Of a stretch of DNA of 21,883 bases, positions 6,242 through 13,548 are shown one piece after another. Source of the stretch: Lachnospiraceae bacterium UBA3273 (GTDB lineage Bacteria > Bacillota > Clostridia > Lachnospirales > Lachnospiraceae). The stretch covers positions 21,593 through 43,475 of the forward strand of contig DEUB01000033.1 in assembly GCA_002362385.1 (NCBI GenBank). Direction: 5' to 3'. Numbering within the stretch: the first letter of the stretch is position 1; each line of letters starts with the position of its first letter. Under the pieces are notes generated by a model. It searched no databases. It saw nothing but the letters and a program-made list of their open reading frames with translations, and was not told the DNA's origin. The translations under genes were made by a program, and so were the position numbers.

Positions 6242-8447
6242 TAAATGGAATTTCAAAAAAAGAGCATGGGCTCTTGTACTTTTGTTCGTTATCTGGTTCT
6301 TTGCCCTTCCGGTTGCCGTTTTTTCTAAGGCAGGCACTATGATACAGGGATTGCAGCAAAGCCCCCAGTCTTTTGAAAAACAGTTGGAATGGACCGTTAA
6401 TCTGATCGTAAACCGCAGCATTACGGGAAGCGGACTGTATGGCGTTTTTGCTGTGGCAATGGGAATCTTTCTGGCGTTGCAGGGATTTTCATGGAACAAC
6501 CACCAGAGCAGGGTGGATATGTACAAGTCTGTGCCGGTAAAAGAAAATATCCGTTTCTGGTATATCAATTTTAACAGCTTTCTGATCTTTATTTTAAGCT
6601 TTGGCATTAATATGATCCTTGCCAATATATCGGCGGCGGTATGGGGTGTCTGGAGAGGGCAGTTTCTGGTAGTTTCGGTATTTTCGTTTTTCATGCATCT
6701 TCTGCTCTTTGCATCTGCATATTTTGTAACGCTGATCGCCCAGATGCTGACGGGAAACATTGCGCTGGGATTTTGCGGGGCGTCTGTGCTCCTTTTGATA
6801 GAACCGGCATGTTTTTTCCTTGGCAGGAATCTTATGTCCCTGTTTTACGAGACGTATGTGGGACGCGGGCTTTATGAGACTCTTTCACAAGGGATATTTT
6901 CTCCTTTATCTCTTTATATTGGGCTGTACAAATCGGTTTCCATGAAGAATATGGCTTTTGCGGATATAGGAAATTACGGGGGGATATGGAAGTACATCAT
7001 CATTTTCCTGATCCAGATCGTCTTATACGGGAGCATTGCCTTCATACTCTGCCGTAAGAGGCCGGCCCAGACCGGAGGAAAGACCATGATCTTTCCCAAA
7101 ACGAAGCCGGTTATCAAATGTATTATTATGATCCTGGGAAGTCTGGCTTTTGGTATCTTTCTGGCAGGATTTGATGAGAGGGCAAAAGCCTGGTATGGTT
7201 TTTTCGGGGTAATTTGCGGTCTTTTGATCCTGCAGGCAGTTTTACAGATGATCATGGAGGGCGATATTAAGGAAGTCCTGAAAGGGAAAGGGGTGTTTGG
7301 CATCGCTGCGGCTGCAGCCCTTGCTGTCTTTGCCGTATTTGTTTTTGATCTGACAGGCTTTGATTCCTATTTGCCCAAAGAGGAAAAGATGGAAAGCTTT
7401 GCCTTTGTCCGCGCTAACGATTACTGCTATTACTTTTATGATGAAAATAAGGTCTCCCAATCCTCCCGGGAAAATTTGCTGGAAAATATGAGCATTGAAG
7501 ATGAAGAGGCGGCGAGGATATTGCTAGCGGAGCTTAAGCAGGCAATCGAATCTGATGATTATTATTACAAGGATGATAATGAAAAGGATGCTGAGGGGGA
7601 AAAAGCGGTACCCGGGGATATGGAGACGGCTGCAGCCCTTTATGAGGACGGGGATGACAGGGAGCCTGTTTTGATCAAATTTCATCTGACAAACGGGAAA
7701 GAGGTTGTACGCAGTTACTATCTGCCTCTTTGGAGGATCAGAAAATGTTATTGTTATTTATATGATCTGGAGGAATATAAAGAGGATGTTTACAGCGCAC
7801 TGCAGGAGTATGTTGCCAATGAGTTTTTAAATCCTAATAATCACAATTATGCATATTACCGCGCCTATCCTTTTCTGGCGTCGAGCGTTGATAATACGAA
7901 AGATCCCGCTCTTGTGCAAAAGCTTTTTCTCGCCATGCAGTCGGATCTAAGGAACAGGACCAGTGAAGACGTTATGGCAACGGCGCCAGTTGGAGAATTG
8001 AATTTTTCTACCGACTATAAAAACAATACCGGCTCCAGAAACATTTATCTGGACCTTCCTGTCTATGAAGCCGACGAGGAGACCATTGCACTGTTAGAAG
8101 AGAGCGGATGGCTGCGCTTAGACGGCATAGACAATGAAAGGATCAGCGTTATCCGCGTTTACCAATACCAGACGGATGACAGTGACGACCGGAGGAAGGT
8201 TTTGGAGATAAAGCAGGGCGATCAGCTTTTTGAGCCTGTAATGGAGGCCTTCTGCCTTTCGGAAAGATTGAATGACGTGGTGGATTCCGGCGCTTTTACA
8301 AAAAAAGGCTATTATATGGAAGTCGAGACTATGGATGGCTGGAGTTCCTATTCAGGGGTTCTGTTTCGGGATTCATTTCCGGAGGAGTTGGAAAAGGCAT
8401 TTGAGAACGTAGAGTATGATGAGGACTTTCTTTCGGGCGTGGGATAA
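6210..8447 (+). CDS. ABC-2 type permease with large C-terminal extracytoplasmic domain (DUF6449-like)
   Basis: 745 residues. About nine membrane segments lie in the first half, at roughly 20-38, 72-92, 118-140, 152-180, 183-203, 262-281, 300-320, 328-348 and 362-380. A conserved cytoplasmic-loop motif, DMYKSVPV (103-110), is typical of permeases paired with YtrA-type regulators. The last 365 residues are soluble, rich in acidic and Tyr residues (YYYKDDNEKD near 467), and follow the last membrane helix, so they probably lie outside the cell. The layout resembles Lachnospiraceae permeases labelled DUF6449; that number is from memory. GGAGG ends 9 nt before ATG 6210. With the ATPase it should form an exporter or a membrane-stress sensor. 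The substrate cannot be deduced. Confidence 0.85.
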   Translation: MTSRNSFWKFSKWNFKKRAWALVLLFVIWFFALPVAVFSKAGTMIQGLQQSPQSFEKQLEWTVNLIVNRSITGSGLYGVFAVAMGIFLALQGFSWNNHQSRVDMYKSVPVKENIRFWYINFNSFLIFILSFGINMILANISAAVWGVWRGQFLVVSVFSFFMHLLLFASAYFVTLIAQMLTGNIALGFCGASVLLLIEPACFFLGRNLMSLFYETYVGRGLYETLSQGIFSPLSLYIGLYKSVSMKNMAFADIGNYGGIWKYIIIFLIQIVLYGSIAFILCRKRPAQTGGKTMIFPKTKPVIKCIIMILGSLAFGIFLAGFDERAKAWYGFFGVICGLLILQAVLQMIMEGDIKEVLKGKGVFGIAAAAALAVFAVFVFDLTGFDSYLPKEEKMESFAFVRANDYCYYFYDENKVSQSSRENLLENMSIEDEEAARILLAELKQAIESDDYYYKDDNEKDAEGEKAVPGDMETAAALYEDGDDREPVLIKFHLTNGKEVVRSYYLPLWRIRKCYCYLYDLEEYKEDVYSALQEYVANEFLNPNNHNYAYYRAYPFLASSVDNTKDPALVQKLFLAMQSDLRNRTSEDVMATAPVGELNFSTDYKNNTGSRNIYLDLPVYEADEETIALLEESGWLRLDGIDNERISVIRVYQYQTDDSDDRRKVLEIKQGDQLFEPVMEAFCLSERLNDVVDSGAFTKKGYYMEVETMDGWSSYSGVLFRDSFPEELEKAFENVEYDEDFLSGVG

Positions 8448-8477
8448 GGAGACAAAGAGATAAGCTGCAATGAGAGT

Positions 8478-8515
8478 GGAGCAGGAATGACAGGGAACCT
8501 GTCATGTCCTGCTCC
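8478..8515. terminator. Long hairpin between convergent genes
   Basis: GGAGCAGGA (8478-8486) pairs with TCCTGCTCC (8507-8515), and inside it TGACAGG (8488-8494) pairs with CCTGTCA (8498-8504) around GAA. It is therefore a 16-bp stem with one small internal loop. The hairpin includes the stop codon of the minus-strand methyltransferase (8502-8504) and lies 30 nt after the permease stop, so it could block read-through from either side. It lacks a T tract on both strands, so it may be a transcript-stabilising 3' hairpin instead of a true intrinsic terminator. Confidence 0.5.
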
Positions 8516-9365
8516 ATCTGCCGCTTGCGCCGCAGGGAAGGACTAAGCCTGTGGAAGTGACAGGCAGGCCAATCTCTTCAGCTTCCACCCTGCCGCCTAA
8601 GCGGTCTGCCACGGCTGTATTAAGCATGTAGGAAAGAACGGCGGGCTGTAAGCCCGTGGTATAGGAATTGATCAAAAAGAAAATGGAGTCTTCCTTTAAA
8701 AGGCTGGCAGAAAGCCTTATAAAGGGATAAACGGATTCCTCTATTTTCCAGATCTCTCCCTTGGGACCGCGGCCGTAAGAAGGGGGGTCCATGATGATGC
8801 CGTCGTAGGTATTTCCCCGGCGTATTTCCCTTTCCACAAATTTTACGCAGTCATCCACCAGCCAGCGGATGGGGGCTTCCGAGAGATTGCTGGCAGCAGC
8901 GTTTTCCTTTGCCCATCCGACCATGCCCTTGGAAGCGTCCACGTGGGTCACATGGGCGCCGGCTTTGGCTGCAGAGATCGTGGCGCCGCCGGTATAGGCA
9001 AAGAGGTTCAGGATCTTGACCGGACGTTTCGCCTCTTTTATTCTTTGTCCGCACCAGTCCCAATTTACCGCCTGCTCAGGGAAAAGCCCCGTATGCTTGA
9101 AACTGAAAGGCTTTAAACGGAAAGTCAGATCCTTATAGCCGATGGTCCATTCCTTTGGCAGGTCATGAAATTCCCATTCCCCGCCGCCTTTGCTGCTGCG
9201 GTGGTAATGGCCGTTTTTTTGTTTCCATGCCGGGTGTGCATGTCCGGTATCCCAGATTACCTGGGGATCGGGACGTACCAGAATATAATCGCCCCAGCGT
9301 TCGCATTTTTCGCCCGAGCAGGTGTCGATCACTTCATAATCTTTCCATTGATCTGCAATCCACAT
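8502..9365 (-). CDS. Class I SAM-dependent methyltransferase, RlmI/RlmK-like rRNA methyltransferase family
   Basis: 287 residues. The SAM-binding motif I is NLFAYTGGATI (120-130), motif II follows with HVDASKG (141-147), and the catalytic-type motif IV is DPPSYGRG (193-200), as in the RlmI/RlmL-K class of 23S rRNA methyltransferases. The N-terminal 100 residues (WGDYILVRPDPQVIW...) replace the PUA domain of E. coli RlmI and match the shorter bacterial SAM methyltransferases. GGAGGA lies 6 nt before the ATG at 9365, so that start is preferred over the ATG at 9383, which would place the ribosome site inside the gene. Runs convergently to the ABC operon. The substrate base is not determined by the sequence. 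Confidence 0.87.
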   Translation of the reverse strand: MWIADQWKDYEVIDTCSGEKCERWGDYILVRPDPQVIWDTGHAHPAWKQKNGHYHRSSKGGGEWEFHDLPKEWTIGYKDLTFRLKPFSFKHTGLFPEQAVNWDWCGQRIKEAKRPVKILNLFAYTGGATISAAKAGAHVTHVDASKGMVGWAKENAAASNLSEAPIRWLVDDCVKFVEREIRRGNTYDGIIMDPPSYGRGPKGEIWKIEESVYPFIRLSASLLKEDSIFFLINSYTTGLQPAVLSYMLNTAVADRLGGRVEAEEIGLPVTSTGLVLPCGASGRWSRT

Positions 9366-9441
9366 AGCGAATCCTCCAATCATAAATCTTTCAATATTTT
9401 ATATAAAGGGCCGGAACAGAATCAGGCCGGTTTTTCAGCTG

Positions 9442-9918
9442 TCATATTTGCGCCATAAGCTCCCCGGGCAGATAAACGGCGGCTTCGGTCAATTCCCCGA
9501 GATAATCGATTCCAAACTGCAGCAGAAGGAAATTCCGGATGAAAAAGAAGCCGACTAAAATGATCAGGAAAGCCCAGAGAAATCCCAAATGGATGGAAAA
9601 GTATGCATCGCCGTGCTGGCGGATCAGTTCGATCAGGGTCTTAAGCCAGTAATATATGAGGCAGACCGCCATAAAGAGCACAAGGGGATTGCAGAGCAGG
9701 GATTCAATCAGGCGCAGATGAAGCAGATGCTCTAAGGCTCTTGTGCCGCCGCAGCCGGGACAGTAGAGATGGAAAAAGCTTTTCAGGCCGCAGGGCGGAA
9801 AAAAAGCGGGATATTGTTCGGAAGCCGTGATATAGCCGTAAGCCAGAACGGGAACCAGAAAGGTAAAAAACGTTATCAGTATAAAATTACTTTTTTTAAT
9901 ATGCGCATGATAGTACAT
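9442..9918 (-). CDS. DUF2752 family membrane protein
   Basis: 158 residues from the ATG at 9918, chosen because TTTTGGAG sits 5 nt upstream; an ATG at 9942 would add eight residues. Three membrane segments lie at about 11-30, 75-95 and 111-131. The defining motif of DUF2752, CPGCGGTRA (53-61), is intact, preceded by FPPCGLKSF (C43). The two cysteines of CPGC could bind metal or form a disulfide, but no function is established for the family. It is upstream of and in the same direction as the methyltransferase (77 nt between genes), and diverges from the DUF4190 pair. DUF2752 and DUF4190 genes are often found near each other in Clostridia as recalled from general knowledge. Confidence 0.8.
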   Translation of the reverse strand: MYYHAHIKKSNFILITFFTFLVPVLAYGYITASEQYPAFFPPCGLKSFFHLYCPGCGGTRALEHLLHLRLIESLLCNPLVLFMAVCLIYYWLKTLIELIRQHGDAYFSIHLGFLWAFLIILVGFFFIRNFLLLQFGIDYLGELTEAAVYLPGELMAQI

Positions 9919-10007
9919 TTTTTCTCCAAAACCAGCGGACATATTCTTATGCCGTTTTTTGTATAATAACTTCTTGAAATTTTGTGCTGCAGGCAGGCTG
10001 CATTAAT

Positions 10008-10036
10008 AATGTACCTTATTTTTGCATATTAGTCAA
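10008..10036 (-). promoter_or_regulatory. Predicted promoter for the DUF2752 gene
   Basis: On the minus strand TTGACT (10036 down to 10031) and TACATT (10013 down to 10008) are 17 nt apart. The -35 is good and the -10 is weak. It lies back to back with the plus-strand promoter at 10043-10071, only 6 nt separating the two -35 hexamers. Confidence 0.4.
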
Positions 10037-10042
10037 AGTAAG

Positions 10043-10071
10043 TTGAATTCTTTTGAAATGTAGTTTATAAT
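10043..10071 (+). promoter_or_regulatory. SigA promoter for the DUF4190 pair
   Basis: TTGAAT (10043-10048) and a perfect TATAAT (10066-10071) with a 17-nt spacer. The start would be near 10078, giving a leader of about 50 nt before the GAAGGAG site and the ATG at 10130. Confidence 0.7.
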
Positions 10072-10129
10072 ACTTTTTATCAACCGTAAAATCGGATATT
10101 ACAAATTCTTATGTGAAGGAGAAGAAATT

Positions 10130-10549
10130 ATGGATAACAATAACATGATGAATAACGGCGGCTCTGATTTTAACCAGCAGCCCTATCAGCAGCAATTTGA
10201 CCAGCAGCCCGGCCAGGCGCCTTATCAGCAGCAGGGCTATCCTCAAAACAATATTTATGCACAGCCCGGAGAAAACAGATCCAAGACAAAGGAAATCCTT
10301 TCTTTGGTTTTCGGTATTCTGGCAATATTGATCTCCTGCTGTTGTACATATCTGGGAATCGGCTTGGGAATTGCAGGTATTGTTATGGCTGTTCTTGCCA
10401 AAAATGACAATAACGGCAAGATGCCGGGCATGGCTCTTGGAGGTATGATCTGCTCCATTTTTGCAATTGTGATCTGTGTTGTTTGTATCATACTGGTATT
10501 AACCGGTGCGGTAACAGTAGATTTTACAAACTATTTAAATGGATTATAA
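10130..10549 (+). CDS. DUF4190 domain membrane protein with Q/N-rich N terminus
   Basis: 139 residues. The first 50 residues are disordered and rich in Asn, Gln, Pro and Tyr (QQPYQQQFDQQPGQAPYQQQ), ending in the motif NIYAQPGE. Two hydrophobic segments at about 58-88 and 103-130 make up the DUF4190 domain, with a CCC cluster between the first helices and a KNDNNGKMPGMALGGM loop conserved in the family. GAAGGAG sits 9 nt upstream. The neighbouring gene is a paralogue sharing the NIYAQPGE motif, the Cys cluster and the loop. Function is unknown; the family members are small bacterial membrane proteins with low-complexity tails. Confidence 0.8.
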   Translation: MDNNNMMNNGGSDFNQQPYQQQFDQQPGQAPYQQQGYPQNNIYAQPGENRSKTKEILSLVFGILAILISCCCTYLGIGLGIAGIVMAVLAKNDNNGKMPGMALGGMICSIFAIVICVVCIILVLTGAVTVDFTNYLNGL

Positions 10550-10583
10550 AAAGAGAGAACTGAACGGTATTTGAGGAGTGCGG

Positions 10584-11375
10584 ATGGATAACAATATGAT
10601 GAACCAGGGACAGGATAGTTCCGGTAATTTATATGGCGGACCGGATATGGGCGGCAGTTATAGTACGGGCGGTCAGTCGGATATGGGCAATGGCTACAAT
10701 ATGAACGGTCAGCCGGAAATGGGCAACGGCTATAATATGAACGGTCAGCCGGATATGGGTAACGGTTACAATATGAACGGCCAGCCGGGTATGGGTAACA
10801 GTTACAATATGGGCGGTCAGCCGGAAATGGGTAACGGTTACAATATGAACGGCCAGCCGGGTATGGGTAACGGCTACAATATGAACGGTCAGCCAGATAT
10901 GGGTAACGGTTACAATATGAACGGTCAGTCCGGTATGGGCAACGGCTACAATATGAACGGCCAGCCGGGTATGAATAATCCTTACGGTACAAACGAGCAG
11001 TATGACGGGGGCAGCCCATATGGTGCAAATCCTTACGGGCAAAATTATCCTTATGGGAATCCGGGCAGTTATTATCAGCCGTATCAGGAAAATATTTATG
11101 CACAGCCCGGCGAATCAGGCGGCGTTAACGGACTGGCGATCGGATCGTTGGTTTGCGGTATTATTTCGATCATATGCTGTTGTACCAGTATTTTTTCAGT
11201 GCTTTTGGGAATTACAGCAATTGTATTGGCAGTATTATCCAAAAAGGATAACGGGGGCGCAATGCCCGGGATGGCAATTGCAGGAATGATCTGCGGTGTT
11301 ATAGGAATGCTGCTGGGAGCAATGATACTGGTTGGCGTGATACTTGATGAAGCGGGAATCAGTGTAGGGCTGTAA
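10584..11375 (+). CDS. DUF4190 domain membrane protein with tandem-repeat N terminus
   Basis: 263 residues from ATG 10584. GAGGAG ends 5 nt upstream, and the protein then begins MDNNMMNQG, parallel to MDNNNMMNNGG of its neighbour; a GTG at 10578 would overlap the ribosome site. Residues 22-141 are ten tandem 12-residue units with consensus MGNGYNMNGQPx. A Tyr/Pro/Asn-rich stretch ends in NIYAQPGE, and the C-terminal DUF4190 domain (about residues 184-260) has two membrane segments, a CCC cluster and KKDNGGAMPGM. It lies 34 nt after its paralogue, in the same transcript. The repeat tail is probably disordered and exposed to solvent. Which side of the membrane it faces is not evident. Confidence 0.82.
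   Translation: MDNNMMNQGQDSSGNLYGGPDMGGSYSTGGQSDMGNGYNMNGQPEMGNGYNMNGQPDMGNGYNMNGQPGMGNSYNMGGQPEMGNGYNMNGQPGMGNGYNMNGQPDMGNGYNMNGQSGMGNGYNMNGQPGMNNPYGTNEQYDGGSPYGANPYGQNYPYGNPGSYYQPYQENIYAQPGESGGVNGLAIGSLVCGIISIICCCTSIFSVLLGITAIVLAVLSKKDNGGAMPGMAIAGMICGVIGMLLGAMILVGVILDEAGISVGL
10647..11006 (+). repeat. Ten tandem 36-bp in-frame coding repeats
   Basis: Units start every 36 nt from 10647 to 10971, each beginning ATGGG except the last (ATGAAT). The seven units 10683-10934 apart from one variant (10791-10826, MGNSYNMGGQPE) encode MGNGYNMNGQ followed by two variable residues; the first and tenth units are degenerate. Codon-level differences are mainly synonymous (GGC/GGT, AAC), showing selection for the peptide or recent expansion followed by drift. 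Copy number may vary between strains. Confidence 0.93.
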
Positions 11376-11400
11376 AGAATAATTAAAATGATGTATTTAT

Positions 11401-11442
11401 AAAAAGAACGGACGGCAGGTTTGCAGGCTCTGTTCTTTTTTT
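11401..11442 (+). terminator. Intrinsic terminator after the DUF4190 pair
   Basis: AAAAAGAACGGA (11401-11412) pairs with TCTGTTCTTTTT (11429-11440) with one G-U pair, and the right arm runs into a T tract ending at 11442. The A-rich left arm and T-rich right arm make the hairpin potentially active on both strands. Confidence 0.75.
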
Positions 11443-11464
11443 CTTGTGCTGACGGTACAATCTA

Positions 11465-11473
11465 TGCTATTAT
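11465..11473 (+). promoter_or_regulatory. Possible extended -10 promoter for putP
   Basis: TGCTATTAT (11465-11473) is an extended -10. The -35 region is poor (TTGTGC at 11444-11449, 18 nt upstream). The start would be about 11480, 55 nt before the symporter ATG. Confidence 0.4.
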
Positions 11474-11535
11474 GGGAAAAGTGAGTATAAAAAGCGTGAA
11501 AGATGCGGTAAAGTGAGAGAGGAGTAGAGTTACAT

Positions 11536-13074
11536 ATGACAACGTCAAATATTTGTATTTTGATTACAATTATTGCATATTTGCTGTTAGTAATCTGGAT
11601 TGGAGTTGTATTCTCAAAAAAGAACAAGACGACGGATGATTTTTATTTGGGTGGCAGAAAGCTGGGGCCTTTTGTTACTGCAATGAGTGCGGAAGCTTCT
11701 GATATGAGCAGCTGGCTGTTGATGGGACTGCCCGGCGTGGCATATTTAACAGGTGTGGCAGATGCGTTCTGGACTGCCGCAGGTCTTGCCATAGGTACTT
11801 ATATCAACTGGCTGATCGTTGCAAAGAGGCTTAGGAAATATACCGTGGCCTGCAGCAATTCAACAACCCTTCCGGTTTTCTTTTCCAACCGGTATCGGGA
11901 TGACAAGAGGATCTTATCCGTGATTGCGGCAGTGGTAATCATTATTTTCTTCGTGCCTTATACGGCGTCGGGGTTTGCAGCCTGCGGAAAGCTGTTTGCA
12001 TCTTTGTTTGGCATTGATTATCTGGCAGCCATGATAATCAGCGCTGTTGTCATTGTGGGATATACTGCGTTAGGCGGTTTTCTGGCGGCAAGTACCTCGG
12101 ACTTTTTGCAGAGTATTATTATGACCATTGCCATTTTTGTAGTGCTTGGATATGGTGTCGTTACGGCCGGCGGAGTGGATCAGGTGCTTGCCAATGCCAA
12201 CAGTCTGGCGGGATATTTCAGCCTGACATCCATTCATGATGCGGTAAGCGGCGCGGCAGGAGATTATGGAATTATGAATATTTTTTCCATGCTGGCATGG
12301 GGGCTTGGATATTTTGGTATGCCTCATGTATTGTTGCGGTTTATGGCCATAGAAGATCCGCAGAAATTAAAAATGTCAAGAAGGATCGCATCCGTATGGG
12401 TCGTGATCTCTTTGGGCGTGGCAATTGCCATCGGTATTGTGGGAAATGCCATGAGTAAAGGCGGGGTAATTCCTGTATTGGATGATTCGGAAACCATTAT
12501 TATCGCTATTGCAACGGTAATCAGTAAACATGGCGTATTAGCGGCGTTAGTTGCAGGACTGATCTTAGCGGGTATTCTGGCAGCAACGATGTCTACGGCG
12601 GATTCCCAGCTTTTGGCGGCGTCCTCCAGCGTATCCCAGAATATTATTAAGGAAGTGTTCTTTAAGGATCTGTCGGAAAAGGCGGCTATGTTTATTGCGA
12701 GAATATCCGTGGTAATCATTTCCGTTATTGCGGTATTTATCGCTTCGGATCCCAACAGTTCGGTCTTTGATATTGTTTCCTTTGCGTGGGCCGGATTCGG
12801 GGCGGCCTTCGGACCGGTAGTGCTTCTGGCTTTATTTTGGAAGAGGTCCAATAAATGGGGGGCCCTTGCGGGGATGTTTACCGGAGGCGTCATGGTGTTT
12901 GTATGGAAGTTCCTGGTAAAGCCTGTGGGCGGAATCTGGGGGATTTATGAATTGCTTCCGGCCTTTGTTGTGGCAATCGTTGTTAATGTGGCAGTCAGCC
13001 TGGCTACAAGGGCGCCGGGGCAGGACGTGCTGGATGAGTTTGAGGCGGTAAAGGCAGAGTGTAAGGCAAAGTAG
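11536..13074 (+). CDS. putP: Sodium/proline symporter (SSS family)
   Basis: 512 residues with about 13 membrane segments, the usual length for PutP. It couples Na+ entry to uptake of proline. The PutP-specific motif DFYLGGRKLGPFVTAMSAEASDMSSWLLMGLPG spans 35-67, and D56 corresponds to the Na+-site aspartate of E. coli PutP. GYTALGGFLAASTSDFLQ (175-192) and ATMSTADSQLLAASS (350-364), with S353/T354 as the second Na+-site hydroxyls, are intact. GAGAGAGGAG lies about 9 nt upstream of the ATG. It stands alone between a terminator and the long palindrome at 13089. Proline is the best guess for the substrate from sequence similarity; related SSS members carry other solutes. Confidence 0.9.
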   Translation: MTTSNICILITIIAYLLLVIWIGVVFSKKNKTTDDFYLGGRKLGPFVTAMSAEASDMSSWLLMGLPGVAYLTGVADAFWTAAGLAIGTYINWLIVAKRLRKYTVACSNSTTLPVFFSNRYRDDKRILSVIAAVVIIIFFVPYTASGFAACGKLFASLFGIDYLAAMIISAVVIVGYTALGGFLAASTSDFLQSIIMTIAIFVVLGYGVVTAGGVDQVLANANSLAGYFSLTSIHDAVSGAAGDYGIMNIFSMLAWGLGYFGMPHVLLRFMAIEDPQKLKMSRRIASVWVVISLGVAIAIGIVGNAMSKGGVIPVLDDSETIIIAIATVISKHGVLAALVAGLILAGILAATMSTADSQLLAASSSVSQNIIKEVFFKDLSEKAAMFIARISVVIISVIAVFIASDPNSSVFDIVSFAWAGFGAAFGPVVLLALFWKRSNKWGALAGMFTGGVMVFVWKFLVKPVGGIWGIYELLPAFVVAIVVNVAVSLATRAPGQDVLDEFEAVKAECKAK

Positions 13075-13088
13075 GATGTATATAGAAA

Positions 13089-13411
13089 CGGAATGAGAAA
13101 GTAAGATACAGCCGGCCGGGAACGGATTTCCGACGGCAGAAAAAAGTCTTTTTGTTTTTCACAGCCAGCTTTTAACCGGAGTTTTTCTAACAGTCTGATC
13201 GGGATATCCGTAATCTGCGGGCACGCCGTCAATGCGGCTTCCATGCCGCAAGGACGGCTGAACAGCCATCCATGGCTGTTCTCCCTTGGTATCGGACAGA
13301 CTGTAAGAAAAAGCGCCGGTTCAAAGCAGGGGGGCTGTGAAGAAACAAAAAGACTTTTTTCTGCCGTTGGAAATCCGTTCCCGGCCGGCTGTATCTTACT
13401 TTCTCATTCCG
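13089..13411. repeat. 323-bp near-perfect palindromic element
   Basis: The outer 43 nt (13089-13131) are an exact reverse complement of 13369-13411. Pairing continues to about 13166/13333 with only G-U pairs and one bulged base, then resumes with interruptions (AACCGG/CCGGTT, ACAGTCTG/CAGACTGT) to about 13199/13295. The tip holds two further hairpins: GCCGTC-AA-TGCGGC with GCCGCA-AG-GACGGC (13225-13258), and GAACAGCCAT/ATGGCTGTTC (13260-13281). No open frame of note and no flanking target-site duplication are visible. It may be a MITE-like non-autonomous element or a palindromic intergenic repeat. It also fills the space after putP and could end that transcript. Confidence 0.85.
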
Positions 13412-13513
13412 GCATAGTCTTGAGAGAGGCGGAAATTTCCGGAAGGGAGAAATAAGAGAAGAACTTTTGGACAATGAGAACGAAAAAACGTTAATAAATT
13501 TGCTGGGATTGTA

Positions 13514-13542
13514 TTGACAAAGAGGGATGAATTATTTATAAT
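13514..13542 (+). promoter_or_regulatory. Perfect-consensus SigA promoter upstream of the Rpn gene
   Basis: TTGACA (13514-13519) and TATAAT (13537-13542) separated by exactly 17 nt. Every base matches consensus, unlike any other promoter in the window. Transcription should start near 13549, 183 nt before the Rpn ATG. No operator-like repeat overlaps it. Confidence 0.85.
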
Positions 13543-13548
13543 CACATA

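Noticed and set aside
5228..6760. Minus-strand frames of 219, 94 and 269 residues across the ABC operon
   Set aside because: The plus-strand GntR, ATPase and permease genes have full family motifs and coupled starts; the antisense frames have none.
9400..9435. Terminator between DUF2752 and the methyltransferase (repeated GGCCGG with a T run)
   Set aside because: The two GGCCGG copies are direct repeats; only four-base pairing is possible, too weak to call.
10647..11006. 36-bp periodic array as a possible CRISPR
   Set aside because: The period falls in a typical CRISPR repeat range, but units are directly adjacent with no unique spacers and encode in-frame peptide repeats.
10531..11103. Minus-strand frames of 190 and 137 residues opposite the DUF4190 repeats
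   Set aside because: The products simply mirror the 36-bp repeat (YCNRYPYPADRS-type periodicity); no ribosome site or family resemblance.
13077..13423. Target-site duplication flanking the palindrome
   Set aside because: Flanks read ...GTATATAGAAA and GCATAGTCTTG...; only ATAG recurs and not directly at the ends, so insertion by a transposase is not demonstrated.
13229..13474. Small frames on both strands within and beside the long palindrome (12945-13244, 13229-13474, 13243-13455, 13396-13602)
   Set aside because: They arise from the inverted repeat sequence itself; none has a ribosome site or plausible composition.
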